Shown here in pieces: positions 1-7,893 of a stretch of 12,640 bases of DNA. The DNA lies in the NCBI GenBank assembly GCA_937876435.1, contig CALEIL010000156.1:1-12640 (forward strand), written 5' to 3'. The position numbers were made by a program, and so were the translations under genes. The notes beneath the pieces were generated by a model, which saw only the letters and a program-made list of their open reading frames with translations, had not been told where the DNA came from and did not search any database. This stretch comes from an uncultured Bacteroidota bacterium. GTDB taxonomy: Bacteria; Bacteroidota; Bacteroidia; Chitinophagales; Saprospiraceae. Within the stretch, counting starts at the first letter, position 1. Every line of letters starts with the position of its first letter.

Positions 1-105
1 CCGGAAATCACTTTCTCCAAGTCTGAATTCCTGGATCATGGTGCCCATGGCTCCATCCAAAACTATGATCCTGTCCTTTAATATTGTTCGTAAATGATTT
101 TCCAT
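1..105 (-). CDS. metH: Methionine synthase (cobalamin-dependent), N-terminal fragment
   Basis: Only the first 35 codons are in the window; the gene continues beyond position 1. The translation begins MENHLRTILKDRIIVLDGAM and continues with GTMIQEF, the opening of the homocysteine S-methyltransferase domain, whose signature is a DGAMGT motif (here residues 17-22). The full enzyme moves the methyl group of 5-methyltetrahydrofolate via cobalamin to homocysteine, making methionine and tetrahydrofolate in the cytoplasm. The zinc-binding cysteines, folate, cobalamin and activation domains would lie outside the window, so a shorter protein carrying only this domain cannot be excluded. The ATG (105-103) lies one base after the TAG stop (109-107) of the upstream Wzi-like gene, which suggests co-transcription and possibly coupled translation. 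No Shine-Dalgarno sequence is visible; the preceding bases are T-rich coding sequence. Confidence 0.85.
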   Translation of the reverse strand, partial: MENHLRTILKDRIIVLDGAMGTMIQEFRLGESDFR

Positions 106-106
106 A

Positions 107-1822
107 CTAAAAAATTGACATACCGGTTCTGGCAGTGTTTAGCCTGAACGCAACACTACCCCATGCGTTATTGTTCAGTTCTTCCCGTCGCAATCCCAGG
201 TTCAGATCCAAATAGGCTCCATGCCATAAATGGTATGAAATTCCGGCCTGTAATCCCAAGACATTTATTTTTTCGCCCTGCAAGGTACGAATTCCATAAT
301 CAATTGGGCGAGTACTGTTCTTTAATCGTATATCTGATCCGTAATTCAGGTTGTCCTGGTTCAAACCCTGCTGATGAAAATACAGGAGTCCAAACAGTCG
401 CCAATCCTTGTGCGGGGTGTAATCCAGGCGACCGATATATTCGCGGAAATTGGCACCAAGAGGATGGGCCAGGGGAGAATTGTAATGCGTATATACCGCC
501 AAAGAATCCCGGTGGGAATAGGTATATGGACGAACCGTATTGTACTCCACGGTTCCATTCAAATTTGAAATTCCTACCAGATCGTACATCGTAGCACCGA
601 TTTGTAAACCCCATTTATTGGCCCACCATCGGTTCCCACCAAATAATTCGGAGGATTTAAATTCATCCAGTACAAACTGGCTGTATACCTCCATCCGGCG
701 GAACAGAGTCGTTTTGAAATCGAGACCCAAAAGCACATTATCGGGGCTCCCGATGGCGTGTTCCACAGTTCTGAAAAATATCACCGGCAGCAAATAGTGC
801 CATTCCAGTTGTTGATCCCGGTTGAAAACCACGGACTCAAAAAATCCAAGATGGGCCTGGTTCCACAATTTAAACTGGAGCATATGAGTGGCCATAAACT
901 TTTTGGGCAGCAACTGATCACCCGGTACCTGTCTTCCACTTTTCGCTGTCAACTCAGCGATCATATACCGATATCTCAATCTCCATATTTCGAGGTTGAA
1001 GTTCAAATGTAGATAATTGCTGCCAAAGTCTGACAGTAGTAAGGATTGGATCCCATTCCCCAAAAAATCTTTTCCATATCCAAACCTGGTATACGCGTAC
1101 TTACCAATGGGAACCGTCAGATACGCTTGCCCGTTGAGAGCGTCCAGACCCCGCAATGAGGATAACGCAGAACTTTGATATCGCTTATACAAGGTAAAAC
1201 CCGGGCTCGAATGGTACCGGTCGGTGTATTGTAAAATATGGAGGGGCCGGCCGTACTGCAGATCTTCGATTTTGGTATCGATAAAAATTTTGTTGTCGAT
1301 GCCCATTCTCATCGTCACACCTTTTCGGTTTTCAAAAACGGTTGAATATCCATCGCTTTGTTTCCCAAACTTCCATTGCAGGATAGGATTCACTGCCAAA
1401 AAGAAATCTTTTTTACGGACGAAAATCATATTCCCGGCATAAGGGTAAAAAGTATTGAGCCAGGGATCGTTTTTCTTAGGGGCAAGAAGCGAGGACCCGG
1501 GATCTACGAGGTCCTCATACGCAGCCAGGAATGAAGTATCTGTGAACCATTCGGGCAATTCATTCACCATATACCGGACCGCATCGAGATCGTGCGAATT
1601 CATAGAATCGAACGGCAATTTCATCACGAAATCGGCAATTTCCTTCCGGCTCATGGTGTGGAAGGAAGGAAAAAAGCTCTCTTCCATCGGGTATTTCGCA
1701 GACAATCTTTGCAATTGTTCGTACTGATGAAGGCTCAGGTGAACGGGGTTGTCCTGAGCCCGTCCGGAATGGATCACCAATAAAAGCAATAACACAAGTT
1801 GTAGGAATCTCAAGCCTGTCAT
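107..1822 (-). CDS. Wzi-family (capsule assembly) outer-membrane beta-barrel protein
   Basis: This is a 571-residue exported protein. Residues 1-22 form a clear signal peptide: a short positive start, a leucine-rich core and an SGRA cleavage site before QDN. An N-terminal region of about 100 residues follows, rich in short helices (LSLHQYEQLQRL, then a MSRKEIADFV segment). The rest has alternating aromatic and polar residues typical of an outer-membrane barrel. The segment at about 248-270 (GYGKDFLGNGIQSLLLSDF, then NY) matches the conserved core of the Caps_assemb_Wzi family. E. coli Wzi is an outer-membrane lectin that helps anchor capsule polysaccharide. Bacteroidota relatives are common but their ligand is generally unknown, so a capsule role here is inference. 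Its ATG overlaps the lpxK stop (ATGA, 1822-1819), tying its expression to lipid A synthesis. No capsule synthesis genes are nearby. Confidence 0.72.
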   Translation of the reverse strand: MTGLRFLQLVLLLLLVIHSGRAQDNPVHLSLHQYEQLQRLSAKYPMEESFFPSFHTMSRKEIADFVMKLPFDSMNSHDLDAVRYMVNELPEWFTDTSFLAAYEDLVDPGSSLLAPKKNDPWLNTFYPYAGNMIFVRKKDFFLAVNPILQWKFGKQSDGYSTVFENRKGVTMRMGIDNKIFIDTKIEDLQYGRPLHILQYTDRYHSSPGFTLYKRYQSSALSSLRGLDALNGQAYLTVPIGKYAYTRFGYGKDFLGNGIQSLLLSDFGSNYLHLNFNLEIWRLRYRYMIAELTAKSGRQVPGDQLLPKKFMATHMLQFKLWNQAHLGFFESVVFNRDQQLEWHYLLPVIFFRTVEHAIGSPDNVLLGLDFKTTLFRRMEVYSQFVLDEFKSSELFGGNRWWANKWGLQIGATMYDLVGISNLNGTVEYNTVRPYTYSHRDSLAVYTHYNSPLAHPLGANFREYIGRLDYTPHKDWRLFGLLYFHQQGLNQDNLNYGSDIRLKNSTRPIDYGIRTLQGEKINVLGLQAGISYHLWHGAYLDLNLGLRREELNNNAWGSVAFRLNTARTGMSIF

Positions 1823-2880
1823 ACCATGAAATTCAATAGTTTTTCCTTGATGTCACTTATAAACTCATCCCCCCTACCCAGAAATTGTACTTCAATCGGT
1901 AAAATATAGACATCGATCCTCTTGCTTTGGAAGTAATGAAGATGTGGCACCAACCGGACGAGGTCCTTTTCCGTGGTCAGAAATAATTTCCTGTCACCGT
2001 CCATTTTTTCATACGAATCGATCACCGTAGCAATGTCGTGCTTGGTAAACGCGTAATGGTCTGAAAATTTTCGATGGAAATAATCCATATTTCTGGATTT
2101 GAGAAATTGGACCAGGGAATCAGGATTGGCAATACCCGTCAATAGAAAAACCGTCTGACTATTGAGTAGTATCCTTTCTTCCGTATTGAAAGCATTGTAA
2201 GCCGTATGGTATCTCAAAGTTGAAAAATAAAGCTTCTGCCCCTTTCCGGGATTGAGCTCTTTTTCAATTTTCCGTTTTCCATCCTCCGACAAATCTGACG
2301 GACATTTGGTCACCACGATGATGTCAGCACGCCCTGCTGACTTCCTGGGTTCCCGCAAACGACCCATAGGTAGCAGATAATCCTGGGTGTACCGGTTCCC
2401 AAAATCGGTGAGGAGAATATTGATGTACGGCTTGACTCCCCGATGTTGAAAAGCATCGTCCAGCAAAACGGCCTGGGTGTTCTCGTAGTTCTGTAGAAAT
2501 TGAGGAATAGCGAGGGCTCTTTCTTCCCCCACTGCGATAGCTGTCGACGGGTATTTTTTCTTCAAAAGCAGCGGTTCATCCCCCACTTCTTTGAAGGTAG
2601 CATCCGGCATTACGTTGAGGTAACCTTTGGTGCTTCGTTTATATCCCCTGCTCAGAACGCCCACCTTGATAAAGGGACTCAATTGACGGATGAGGTATTC
2701 GATCATGGGTGTCTTACCACTTCCGCCGGTATTGAGGTTGCCTACCGAGATAACCGGAATATCAAATGACACCGATTTCAAAAGATTTGCGTCATAGAGA
2801 ACACTTCTGATCGCTATAATGCCCCTGTAGATCAGGGTAAACGGAAATAAAATAATTCTAAGAATCCAGGTGTCAATCAT
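1819..2880 (-). CDS. lpxK: Tetraacyldisaccharide 4'-kinase (lipid A synthesis)
   Basis: LpxK phosphorylates the 4' position of the tetraacyl disaccharide 1-phosphate to give lipid IVA, at the cytoplasmic face of the inner membrane. With the chosen start the protein has 353 residues, close to family length. A hydrophobic N-terminal helix (about 4-26) fits membrane attachment. The Walker A motif is TGGSGKT (51-57), preceded by PVISVGNLN. A GDEP motif (100-103) carries the aspartate that I recall as part of the catalytic dyad in the Aquifex enzyme, and DDAFQHR (141-147) is the family's DDGFQHR-type motif with Gly replaced by Ala. I placed the start at the ATG at 2880, giving MIDTWILR, because it overlaps the DUF2851 stop as ATGA. 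An ATG at 2922 would add 14 residues lying inside the conserved cysteine tail of the upstream gene and is less likely. The stop overlaps the next gene's start in the same way. Confidence 0.95.
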   Translation of the reverse strand: MIDTWILRIILFPFTLIYRGIIAIRSVLYDANLLKSVSFDIPVISVGNLNTGGSGKTPMIEYLIRQLSPFIKVGVLSRGYKRSTKGYLNVMPDATFKEVGDEPLLLKKKYPSTAIAVGEERALAIPQFLQNYENTQAVLLDDAFQHRGVKPYINILLTDFGNRYTQDYLLPMGRLREPRKSAGRADIIVVTKCPSDLSEDGKRKIEKELNPGKGQKLYFSTLRYHTAYNAFNTEERILLNSQTVFLLTGIANPDSLVQFLKSRNMDYFHRKFSDHYAFTKHDIATVIDSYEKMDGDRKLFLTTEKDLVRLVPHLHYFQSKRIDVYILPIEVQFLGRGDEFISDIKEKLLNFMV

Positions 2881-4169
2881 GATTTCATCAATATTGCCTG
2901 ACCTATCCGGCACTGGGCACATTTACGATTCATACAATACGACTTGTAAAGGTACAGAAGTGCCTGAGAATCGAGGGCATGATCGATTGATACATCGAGT
3001 TTTTTCCACATCCTGATGATACTATTGGATTCCGCCGAAAGATTTTCAAGGATGGAAAGCGCTTTATCACGGATTGATTGATCCCGTTTTTTGGATCCGG
3101 TAAAAAACAGAAATGGCACCAGGACATTGATGAATATGGATTCTTTACTGGCCTGTCCCATTTTTTTGACCTGGTTCTGCCCGGTCTTCACTCCGAACCG
3201 ATAATGATCATCCCAGTAGGGGCTGGCCTGACATTCGAGATTCTGAACCAGTTCCTGCCAGTCCAACGTGTACATTAAGGTCCTACCGTAATTGAACAGA
3301 AAATCGGCCAACTGCGAAATCCGGACCGTCGGAAAATTCTGGGGGCGCATACGCGCATAATTCCAAACGGTAGGGTCGATGGGCTCCAGTTCATATTTTT
3401 CAGCCAAAAAAGTATATTCTTTGTACAAGGCAGCAGGGTAATCGTCCGTCAGTTGATCGCTGAGCAAACCCGCCTGTCCAAATAAAAAGCTCTCCAACTG
3501 CATCCGGTTGTCCAGATGCCTGGATATTATTTTAAACTTTATAGTATTGGCCAGCCATTCAAAAGCTGTGTTGTTTTTTGAAAATCCAAAAGCCCGGCAC
3601 AACAATTTAAACAGAGTCTCCTGAAAATTTTGATCGCTGTATAAAAACACCTCTTCGATTTGCTGCTGCTTATCCTCCAGCCTGGCCACCGCCATATTTT
3701 CTTTCCAGGAAGTGATATTGAGTTTCGACACGCTGGAAATCAGGTTTTCGCAGGGAATCATATTATACTGGTATGAAGAGAGGTACCGGTAGGTTTCCAG
3801 GATGCTTTCATCAATGCGATGGCCCAATACCAGCGTAGGTACTTTTTCCCCGTAGGGATCGGTGACCGGTTGATCATCTTCGTACACGACGTGGAGTATA
3901 ACATTGAAATAATCGGGATTGCCTTCATGGCCATGTTTGTGCCAATCGGACGATCGAACGTGAATCTCGACCTTTCCCGCCCAAAGCTGACCTCCGATCC
4001 GTAGCCGGGCATCCATGAAGTCCGGACCCTGGTCAAAATTGAGGGTCCCCGCTCTGATCACCTCGAGCGAGGCACCATCCGTGGAACGAAGACCGGAATG
4101 ATCAAATTTCTGTGTCCGCCAAAGGTATTGCAGAAAATCTTCGTTAATGATGGGCTTATATTCGTTCAT
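2877..4169 (-). CDS. DUF2851 family protein of unknown function
   Basis: This 430-residue cytoplasmic-looking protein has no signal peptide or membrane helix. It matches the DUF2851 family, which I know mainly from Bacteroidota. Recognisable parts are the N-terminal NEDFLQYLW, GTLNFDQGPDF followed by MDA (41-54), and GKVEIHVRSSDWHKHGH (65-81), a histidine- and aspartate-rich block resembling a possible active or metal site. The C-terminal tail has CMNRKCAQCRIG with Cys412, 417 and 420; with Cys140 these could bind a metal or iron-sulfur cluster, but that is inference from spacing only. I chose the ATG at 4169, which gives MNEYKPIINEDF; the in-frame start farther upstream (4190) is a TTG deep inside folA. 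The gene overlaps the end of folA by 14 bases and shares an ATGA with lpxK, so it is probably translated with both. No function should be assigned. Confidence 0.85.
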   Translation of the reverse strand: MNEYKPIINEDFLQYLWRTQKFDHSGLRSTDGASLEVIRAGTLNFDQGPDFMDARLRIGGQLWAGKVEIHVRSSDWHKHGHEGNPDYFNVILHVVYEDDQPVTDPYGEKVPTLVLGHRIDESILETYRYLSSYQYNMIPCENLISSVSKLNITSWKENMAVARLEDKQQQIEEVFLYSDQNFQETLFKLLCRAFGFSKNNTAFEWLANTIKFKIISRHLDNRMQLESFLFGQAGLLSDQLTDDYPAALYKEYTFLAEKYELEPIDPTVWNYARMRPQNFPTVRISQLADFLFNYGRTLMYTLDWQELVQNLECQASPYWDDHYRFGVKTGQNQVKKMGQASKESIFINVLVPFLFFTGSKKRDQSIRDKALSILENLSAESNSIIRMWKKLDVSIDHALDSQALLYLYKSYCMNRKCAQCRIGQAILMKS

Positions 4170-4647
4170 AAATCTTGAAGGAGTAATCAAATTCGTTTTT
4201 CTTGTCGGCGGAATGGTGTTCCTCGGAAATCAGCTTCCATTCCTCCTTATCCCAATCGGGGAAAAATGTGTCCCCCTCGACCTCGGCATGAACTTCCGTG
4301 ATATATAACCGGTCAAAAAAAGGAAAGCAACTTTCAAATATGGTAGCTCCCCCGATCACAAAAACCTCCTCATTGTCCAGATCGTATGCCAGGGCGATGG
4401 CTTCTTCCAGTGAATGAGCAACCAGAATATTGGAAGATAGATAATATGGGTCATGCGTCAGAACAATATTTGTTCGTTTGGGCAAAGGAAGACCGATCGA
4501 TTCATAGGTTTTACGCCCCATGATGACGGGATGGTTAATGGTCATCTTCTTGAAGTATTTCAAATCAGCTGGCAGATACCAGGGCAAATCATTGTCTTTG
4601 CCTATGACATTATTTTTCGCAATGGCCACCAAAGCTGACAGGATCAT
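4156..4647 (-). CDS. folA: Dihydrofolate reductase
   Basis: DHFR reduces dihydrofolate to tetrahydrofolate with NADPH, supplying one-carbon carriers for thymidylate, purine and methionine synthesis. The 163-residue length is typical of chromosomal bacterial DHFR. Visible motifs are ALVAIAKNNVIGKDNDLPW (residues 5-23), LPADLKYFK with the catalytic acid at Asp28 (equivalent to E. coli Asp27), VIMGRKTYESIG (41-52), the NADPH-binding VFVIGGATIF (95-104) and the later YITEV/GDTFFP block. The ATG at 4647 is preferred because it gives the canonical MILSALVAIA start and overlaps the mrdA stop as ATGA; an in-frame start at 4701 would add 18 unconserved residues lying within mrdA. Nothing marks it as a trimethoprim-resistant acquired allele, and its base composition resembles its neighbours. 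It is the first non-cell-wall gene after mrdA, and metH, another folate enzyme, lies further down the same strand. Confidence 0.97.
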   Translation of the reverse strand: MILSALVAIAKNNVIGKDNDLPWYLPADLKYFKKMTINHPVIMGRKTYESIGLPLPKRTNIVLTHDPYYLSSNILVAHSLEEAIALAYDLDNEEVFVIGGATIFESCFPFFDRLYITEVHAEVEGDTFFPDWDKEEWKLISEEHHSADKKNEFDYSFKIYERI

Positions 4648-6497
4648 GGCATTAGTTTTTTGTGAATGAGGTCGGTTTCGAGCACTCTGGTTTCCACCCA
4701 TTTTTTTGAATCAGAGATCTCCCCCGTCAGGTATTTTTCAATCATCAGACCTGCGATTGGTGACGCCACGCTACTCCCCCATCCACCGTTCTCGATAAAA
4801 ACAGCAACAGCAATTTTTGGGTTATCCACGGGGGCAAAAGCTATGAATACGGAATGATCTTCACCCTTGTTCTCAGAAGTTCCGGTTTTCCCTGCGATTT
4901 CAATTCCTTGTACGCCTGCCAGCCCACCTGTCCCGTATTCGATGACGCCCTTCATCCCGGCTTTGACTGGCTCAAAATAATCAGAATTTATATTCACCTT
5001 TTGTTGTTGTTTGTAAATGTCGGGGATTTGGTCCGGATTATTGTCTATCGCCTTGATCAGGTGAGGCACCACATAGCCGCCGTCATTGGCTATGACCGAT
5101 GTGGCATGCGCCATCTGAAGCGTGGTGAGTTCGGTCTCTCCCTGCCCTATGCCGTTGGACAGGATATAGGTAAACCGCCAGTCCCCTTTGTTTCTGTACA
5201 GATCATCGTAATACGCAGGAGTTGGATTGAGTCCGGTACCTTCTTTGGGCAAATCAATTCCCAGCTTTCTGCCCACACCAAAATCGTCGAGATAATTGTG
5301 CAGATCAAACAATCCCTTCTCGGGATTGCTGAAACCGTATTTGTTGATCAGGTCCCGGTATATCGTGAAGAAATAGGTATTGCACGATCTGATAATGGAG
5401 GTGGTCAGGTCATTGTTCCCTCCTCCTGCGTGGCACCGCCACACGTTATTCTTATAATAGTAGCCGCCTCCGCAAAATATGTGCTGATTGGGTGTAATGA
5501 CCCGTTCCTGCAATCCAATCAAGGCTAAAATTGGCTTCATCGTACTCCCCGGGGGATAGTGGGCCATGATCGCCCGGTCGTAGAATGGTTTGAGGGTATC
5601 CGCGAACAATTCCTGAAAACGATCTCCCCTGTTTTGACCGATCGAAATATCGTTGAGATTGAAGTCGGGGTAACTCAGCATGGCCAGTACCTCGCCACTG
5701 GAGGGTTCGATGGCTACGATTCCCCCTTTTTTATTGACCATCAATTCTTCGGCGTAACGCTGGAGTCGTATATCAAGCGTCAGCGTGAGGTCATTTCCTG
5801 ACACCGCTTCCACGTTCAATGACCCGTCCAGATAATCTCCTACCTGACGGCCCAGGTTGTCCTTGAGCTCATACCGGTGACCTTTTTCACCTCTTAGAAG
5901 ATTTTCATAATACAATTCTATCCCGCTTTTCCCCACATAATCTCCCAGGACATATTGCCCGTCACTTCTATCCAGTTCGGTTTTGTCAATTTCGGAAATG
6001 TACCCCAACACGTGCGATGCCGTGTGATATTTATACCCACGTACCGCTTCCTTATCGAGTTTGAAACCGGGGAACATGTGAAGGTATTCCTTGAATCTGA
6101 GCGCCAGGCTATCCGGTACCCTGGAAAGAAAGGTAAAAGGGGTGAACCGGGAATATCGGATATCCGTCCAGTTTTTTTCTATGTTGGTCAAAAAGTAATT
6201 TTGATCGATCTGGAGTAGATCACACAATCGGGCGGTATCCATATTCTTATCCAGCTCGTTGTACACCACATTGATATCGTATACAAACTTATTGTATACG
6301 ATCAGCTCTCCATTGCGGTCATAGATCAGCCCCCGGGAGGGCTTTTGGATCATCTTTACGAGGGAGGTGGTGTTGGCTTTCACCTGGGACTGATTGTCCC
6401 AGATCTGTACATGCGCGACACGAATGAGCAAAAACACAAAACCCACCACGATAATACCGGTCACCAACCTAAACCTATCTTGTGAATCAATTGTCAT
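4644..6497 (-). CDS. mrdA: Penicillin-binding protein 2 (elongasome transpeptidase)
   Basis: PBP2 is the class B transpeptidase that cross-links peptidoglycan during lateral wall growth, working with MreBCD and the glycosyltransferase RodA. The protein has 617 residues, normal for the family. One membrane helix lies at about 12-31. The dimerisation domain begins around KPSRGLIYDRNG (52-63), and the transpeptidase domain carries all three active-site motifs: Ser318-Thr-Met-Lys321, Ser371-Cys-Asn373 and Lys537-Thr-Gly539. A GWGSSVASPIA segment near 573-582 fits the PBP2 C-terminal region. A cysteine/histidine cluster (Cys342, Cys355, His356) sits just before SxN, where E. coli PBP2 has a zinc site; whether metal binds here is inference. 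The gene follows mreD by 8 bases and its stop overlaps the folA start. No rodA follows, although rodA is the usual next gene. Confidence 0.96.
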   Translation of the reverse strand: MTIDSQDRFRLVTGIIVVGFVFLLIRVAHVQIWDNQSQVKANTTSLVKMIQKPSRGLIYDRNGELIVYNKFVYDINVVYNELDKNMDTARLCDLLQIDQNYFLTNIEKNWTDIRYSRFTPFTFLSRVPDSLALRFKEYLHMFPGFKLDKEAVRGYKYHTASHVLGYISEIDKTELDRSDGQYVLGDYVGKSGIELYYENLLRGEKGHRYELKDNLGRQVGDYLDGSLNVEAVSGNDLTLTLDIRLQRYAEELMVNKKGGIVAIEPSSGEVLAMLSYPDFNLNDISIGQNRGDRFQELFADTLKPFYDRAIMAHYPPGSTMKPILALIGLQERVITPNQHIFCGGGYYYKNNVWRCHAGGGNNDLTTSIIRSCNTYFFTIYRDLINKYGFSNPEKGLFDLHNYLDDFGVGRKLGIDLPKEGTGLNPTPAYYDDLYRNKGDWRFTYILSNGIGQGETELTTLQMAHATSVIANDGGYVVPHLIKAIDNNPDQIPDIYKQQQKVNINSDYFEPVKAGMKGVIEYGTGGLAGVQGIEIAGKTGTSENKGEDHSVFIAFAPVDNPKIAVAVFIENGGWGSSVASPIAGLMIEKYLTGEISDSKKWVETRVLETDLIHKKLMP

Positions 6498-6505
6498 GTT
6501 TACCT

Positions 6506-7024
6506 CTATTCATTTTGATCAAAAACGATCATGATGATCATCACTACAACATACGAAATCGTTGCACTTAAGACTGTCCTTAAGAGCATATAATGTACCA
6601 ATTTTAATTGAAAAATATCAATCAAACTTACGGCAAAACAATACAAAGTTATCATGACTGCTGCATATTTCAAAAACCATCTCAAATTGATGGTTGAAAT
6701 CATGGGTGAAATATTGACTTTGTACCCACCGCGAGGGGCTAAATAATTGATCACATAGGGTCTTACCAAGCCCGAAAACGCTCCTGCCCCGGAATGAACG
6801 CCGGGAGTGTTCTGAAATATATCGACGATCAGTCCCATGGCAAATCCAATCACGATCACTACCGATGCCGGGGTTCTCAATGGCAGCAGCATGACGATCA
6901 ATGGGTAGACAAATACCTCGATGAACGGTATGGAAAACCAGGTAATTTTTACAAAATTAAAAATCAATATCTGGACCAGCAGCAGAAAAATGGCACGAAT
7001 GATATTCAGTCGATATTCACTCAT
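6506..7024 (-). CDS. mreD: Rod shape-determining protein MreD
   Basis: This is a 172-residue integral membrane protein of the elongation complex, which links MreB and MreC to PBP2 and RodA at the inner membrane. I see about five hydrophobic helices, at roughly 8-28, 31-50, 54-72, 112-137 and 145-168. The segment GLIVDIFQNTPGVHS (64-78) is the most recognisable block and is typical of Bacteroidota MreD proteins. MreD is poorly conserved overall, so the call also depends on its position between mreC and mrdA. The ATG overlaps the mreC stop (ATGA, 7024-7021), which indicates translational coupling, and mrdA starts 8 bases after the stop. Confidence 0.93.
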   Translation of the reverse strand: MSEYRLNIIRAIFLLLVQILIFNFVKITWFSIPFIEVFVYPLIVMLLPLRTPASVVIVIGFAMGLIVDIFQNTPGVHSGAGAFSGLVRPYVINYLAPRGGYKVNISPMISTINLRWFLKYAAVMITLYCFAVSLIDIFQLKLVHYMLLRTVLSATISYVVVMIIMIVFDQNE

Positions 7025-7878
7025 TGTATCTCTTGCTCAGTGACAGGATAAGCCGTAGTATCCGGGTTATTCCATGAATCCTCAATGATATAACAAGACC
7101 TCAATGTATAGAGATCCTCGAACAACCGGACGTAGACAGTATAGTCGTTTTCTCCGCTCTCCAGGTTAAAGTACTCGATTTCTCCAATCGGCAAACCGGC
7201 TGGAAAGGCAAATGAATACCCACTGGTCACGATAGTATCCCCCACCTCCAGTTCGACGTGACGGGGAATTTCTCTCATCACCACCGTCCTCAGATTATAG
7301 GGTTCCCATTGGATCACCCCGAGCGCATTGTTATCCTTGACCACCGCACTGACCGATGATTCGATATTGTACATCGAAATCACCTTGGAATAGTACCTGT
7401 TCACCTTGGTTACTATTCCTACCGGTCCTGAATCCGTGATCACCCCCATCCCCGGTTCGATCCCTGCATTTTTTCCGACATCAATCGTCACGAAATTGTA
7501 CAGCGAAGAAAATGAATTTGAAATAACCTTCGCAGGGATGACGCGATATCTCGAAGGAATATTTTGTTCAGAAACTGCAATGGATATACTATCGGGGGTG
7601 GAACTGAGCGAAGAAACCTTCTGTTCCAGATTGAGCATTCTGTTTCTCAGCCTGGCGTTTTCCCTGGTCAGGGATTCATTTTGTGCTCCGAGGTGAAAAA
7701 ACTGCGTCACATCGCTGAAATAAGACTGGATAAAGCCGCTGACCTGATTTGAAGTACTTAGAAATATTGATTTTCTCCTGTTGTCAAAATTCACTGCAAG
7801 GTTGATACTGATAATCTCCAGTATAATGAATACAATGAAGTGCAGATTGCGCAGGATAAATCGTATAAAATTTCCCAT
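7021..7878 (-). CDS. mreC: Rod shape-determining protein MreC
   Basis: MreC is a bitopic inner-membrane protein whose periplasmic part binds and activates PBP2. The 285-residue protein has a short basic cytoplasmic start, one membrane helix at about 9-29, and a coiled-coil segment at about 64-92 (AQNESLTRENARLRNRML). A beta-rich C-terminal domain follows, with the typical VISNSFSSLYNFVTIDVGK, GIEPGMGVI and GPVGIV blocks (about 117-154). Length and domain order are normal. It starts 15 bases after the mreB stop and shares an ATGA with mreD. The last residues (from about 270) are polar and acidic and poorly conserved. Confidence 0.95.
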   Translation of the reverse strand: MGNFIRFILRNLHFIVFIILEIISINLAVNFDNRRKSIFLSTSNQVSGFIQSYFSDVTQFFHLGAQNESLTRENARLRNRMLNLEQKVSSLSSTPDSISIAVSEQNIPSRYRVIPAKVISNSFSSLYNFVTIDVGKNAGIEPGMGVITDSGPVGIVTKVNRYYSKVISMYNIESSVSAVVKDNNALGVIQWEPYNLRTVVMREIPRHVELEVGDTIVTSGYSFAFPAGLPIGEIEYFNLESGENDYTVYVRLFEDLYTLRSCYIIEDSWNNPDTTAYPVTEQEIQ

Positions 7879-7893
7879 ATGTTACTTTGGTTC

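Noticed and set aside
4170..4190. Longer DUF2851 start at 4190.
   Set aside because: It would use TTG inside folA and add seven unconserved residues; the ATG at 4169 fits the family start better.
4648..4701. Longer folA start at 4701.
   Set aside because: It would add 18 residues read from the end of mrdA; the ATG at 4647 gives the canonical DHFR start and the ATGA overlap.
4854..5528. A 224-codon plus-strand frame opposite mrdA.
   Set aside because: It lies wholly within the transpeptidase domain of PBP2, which carries all its motifs; the composition is that of an antisense shadow.
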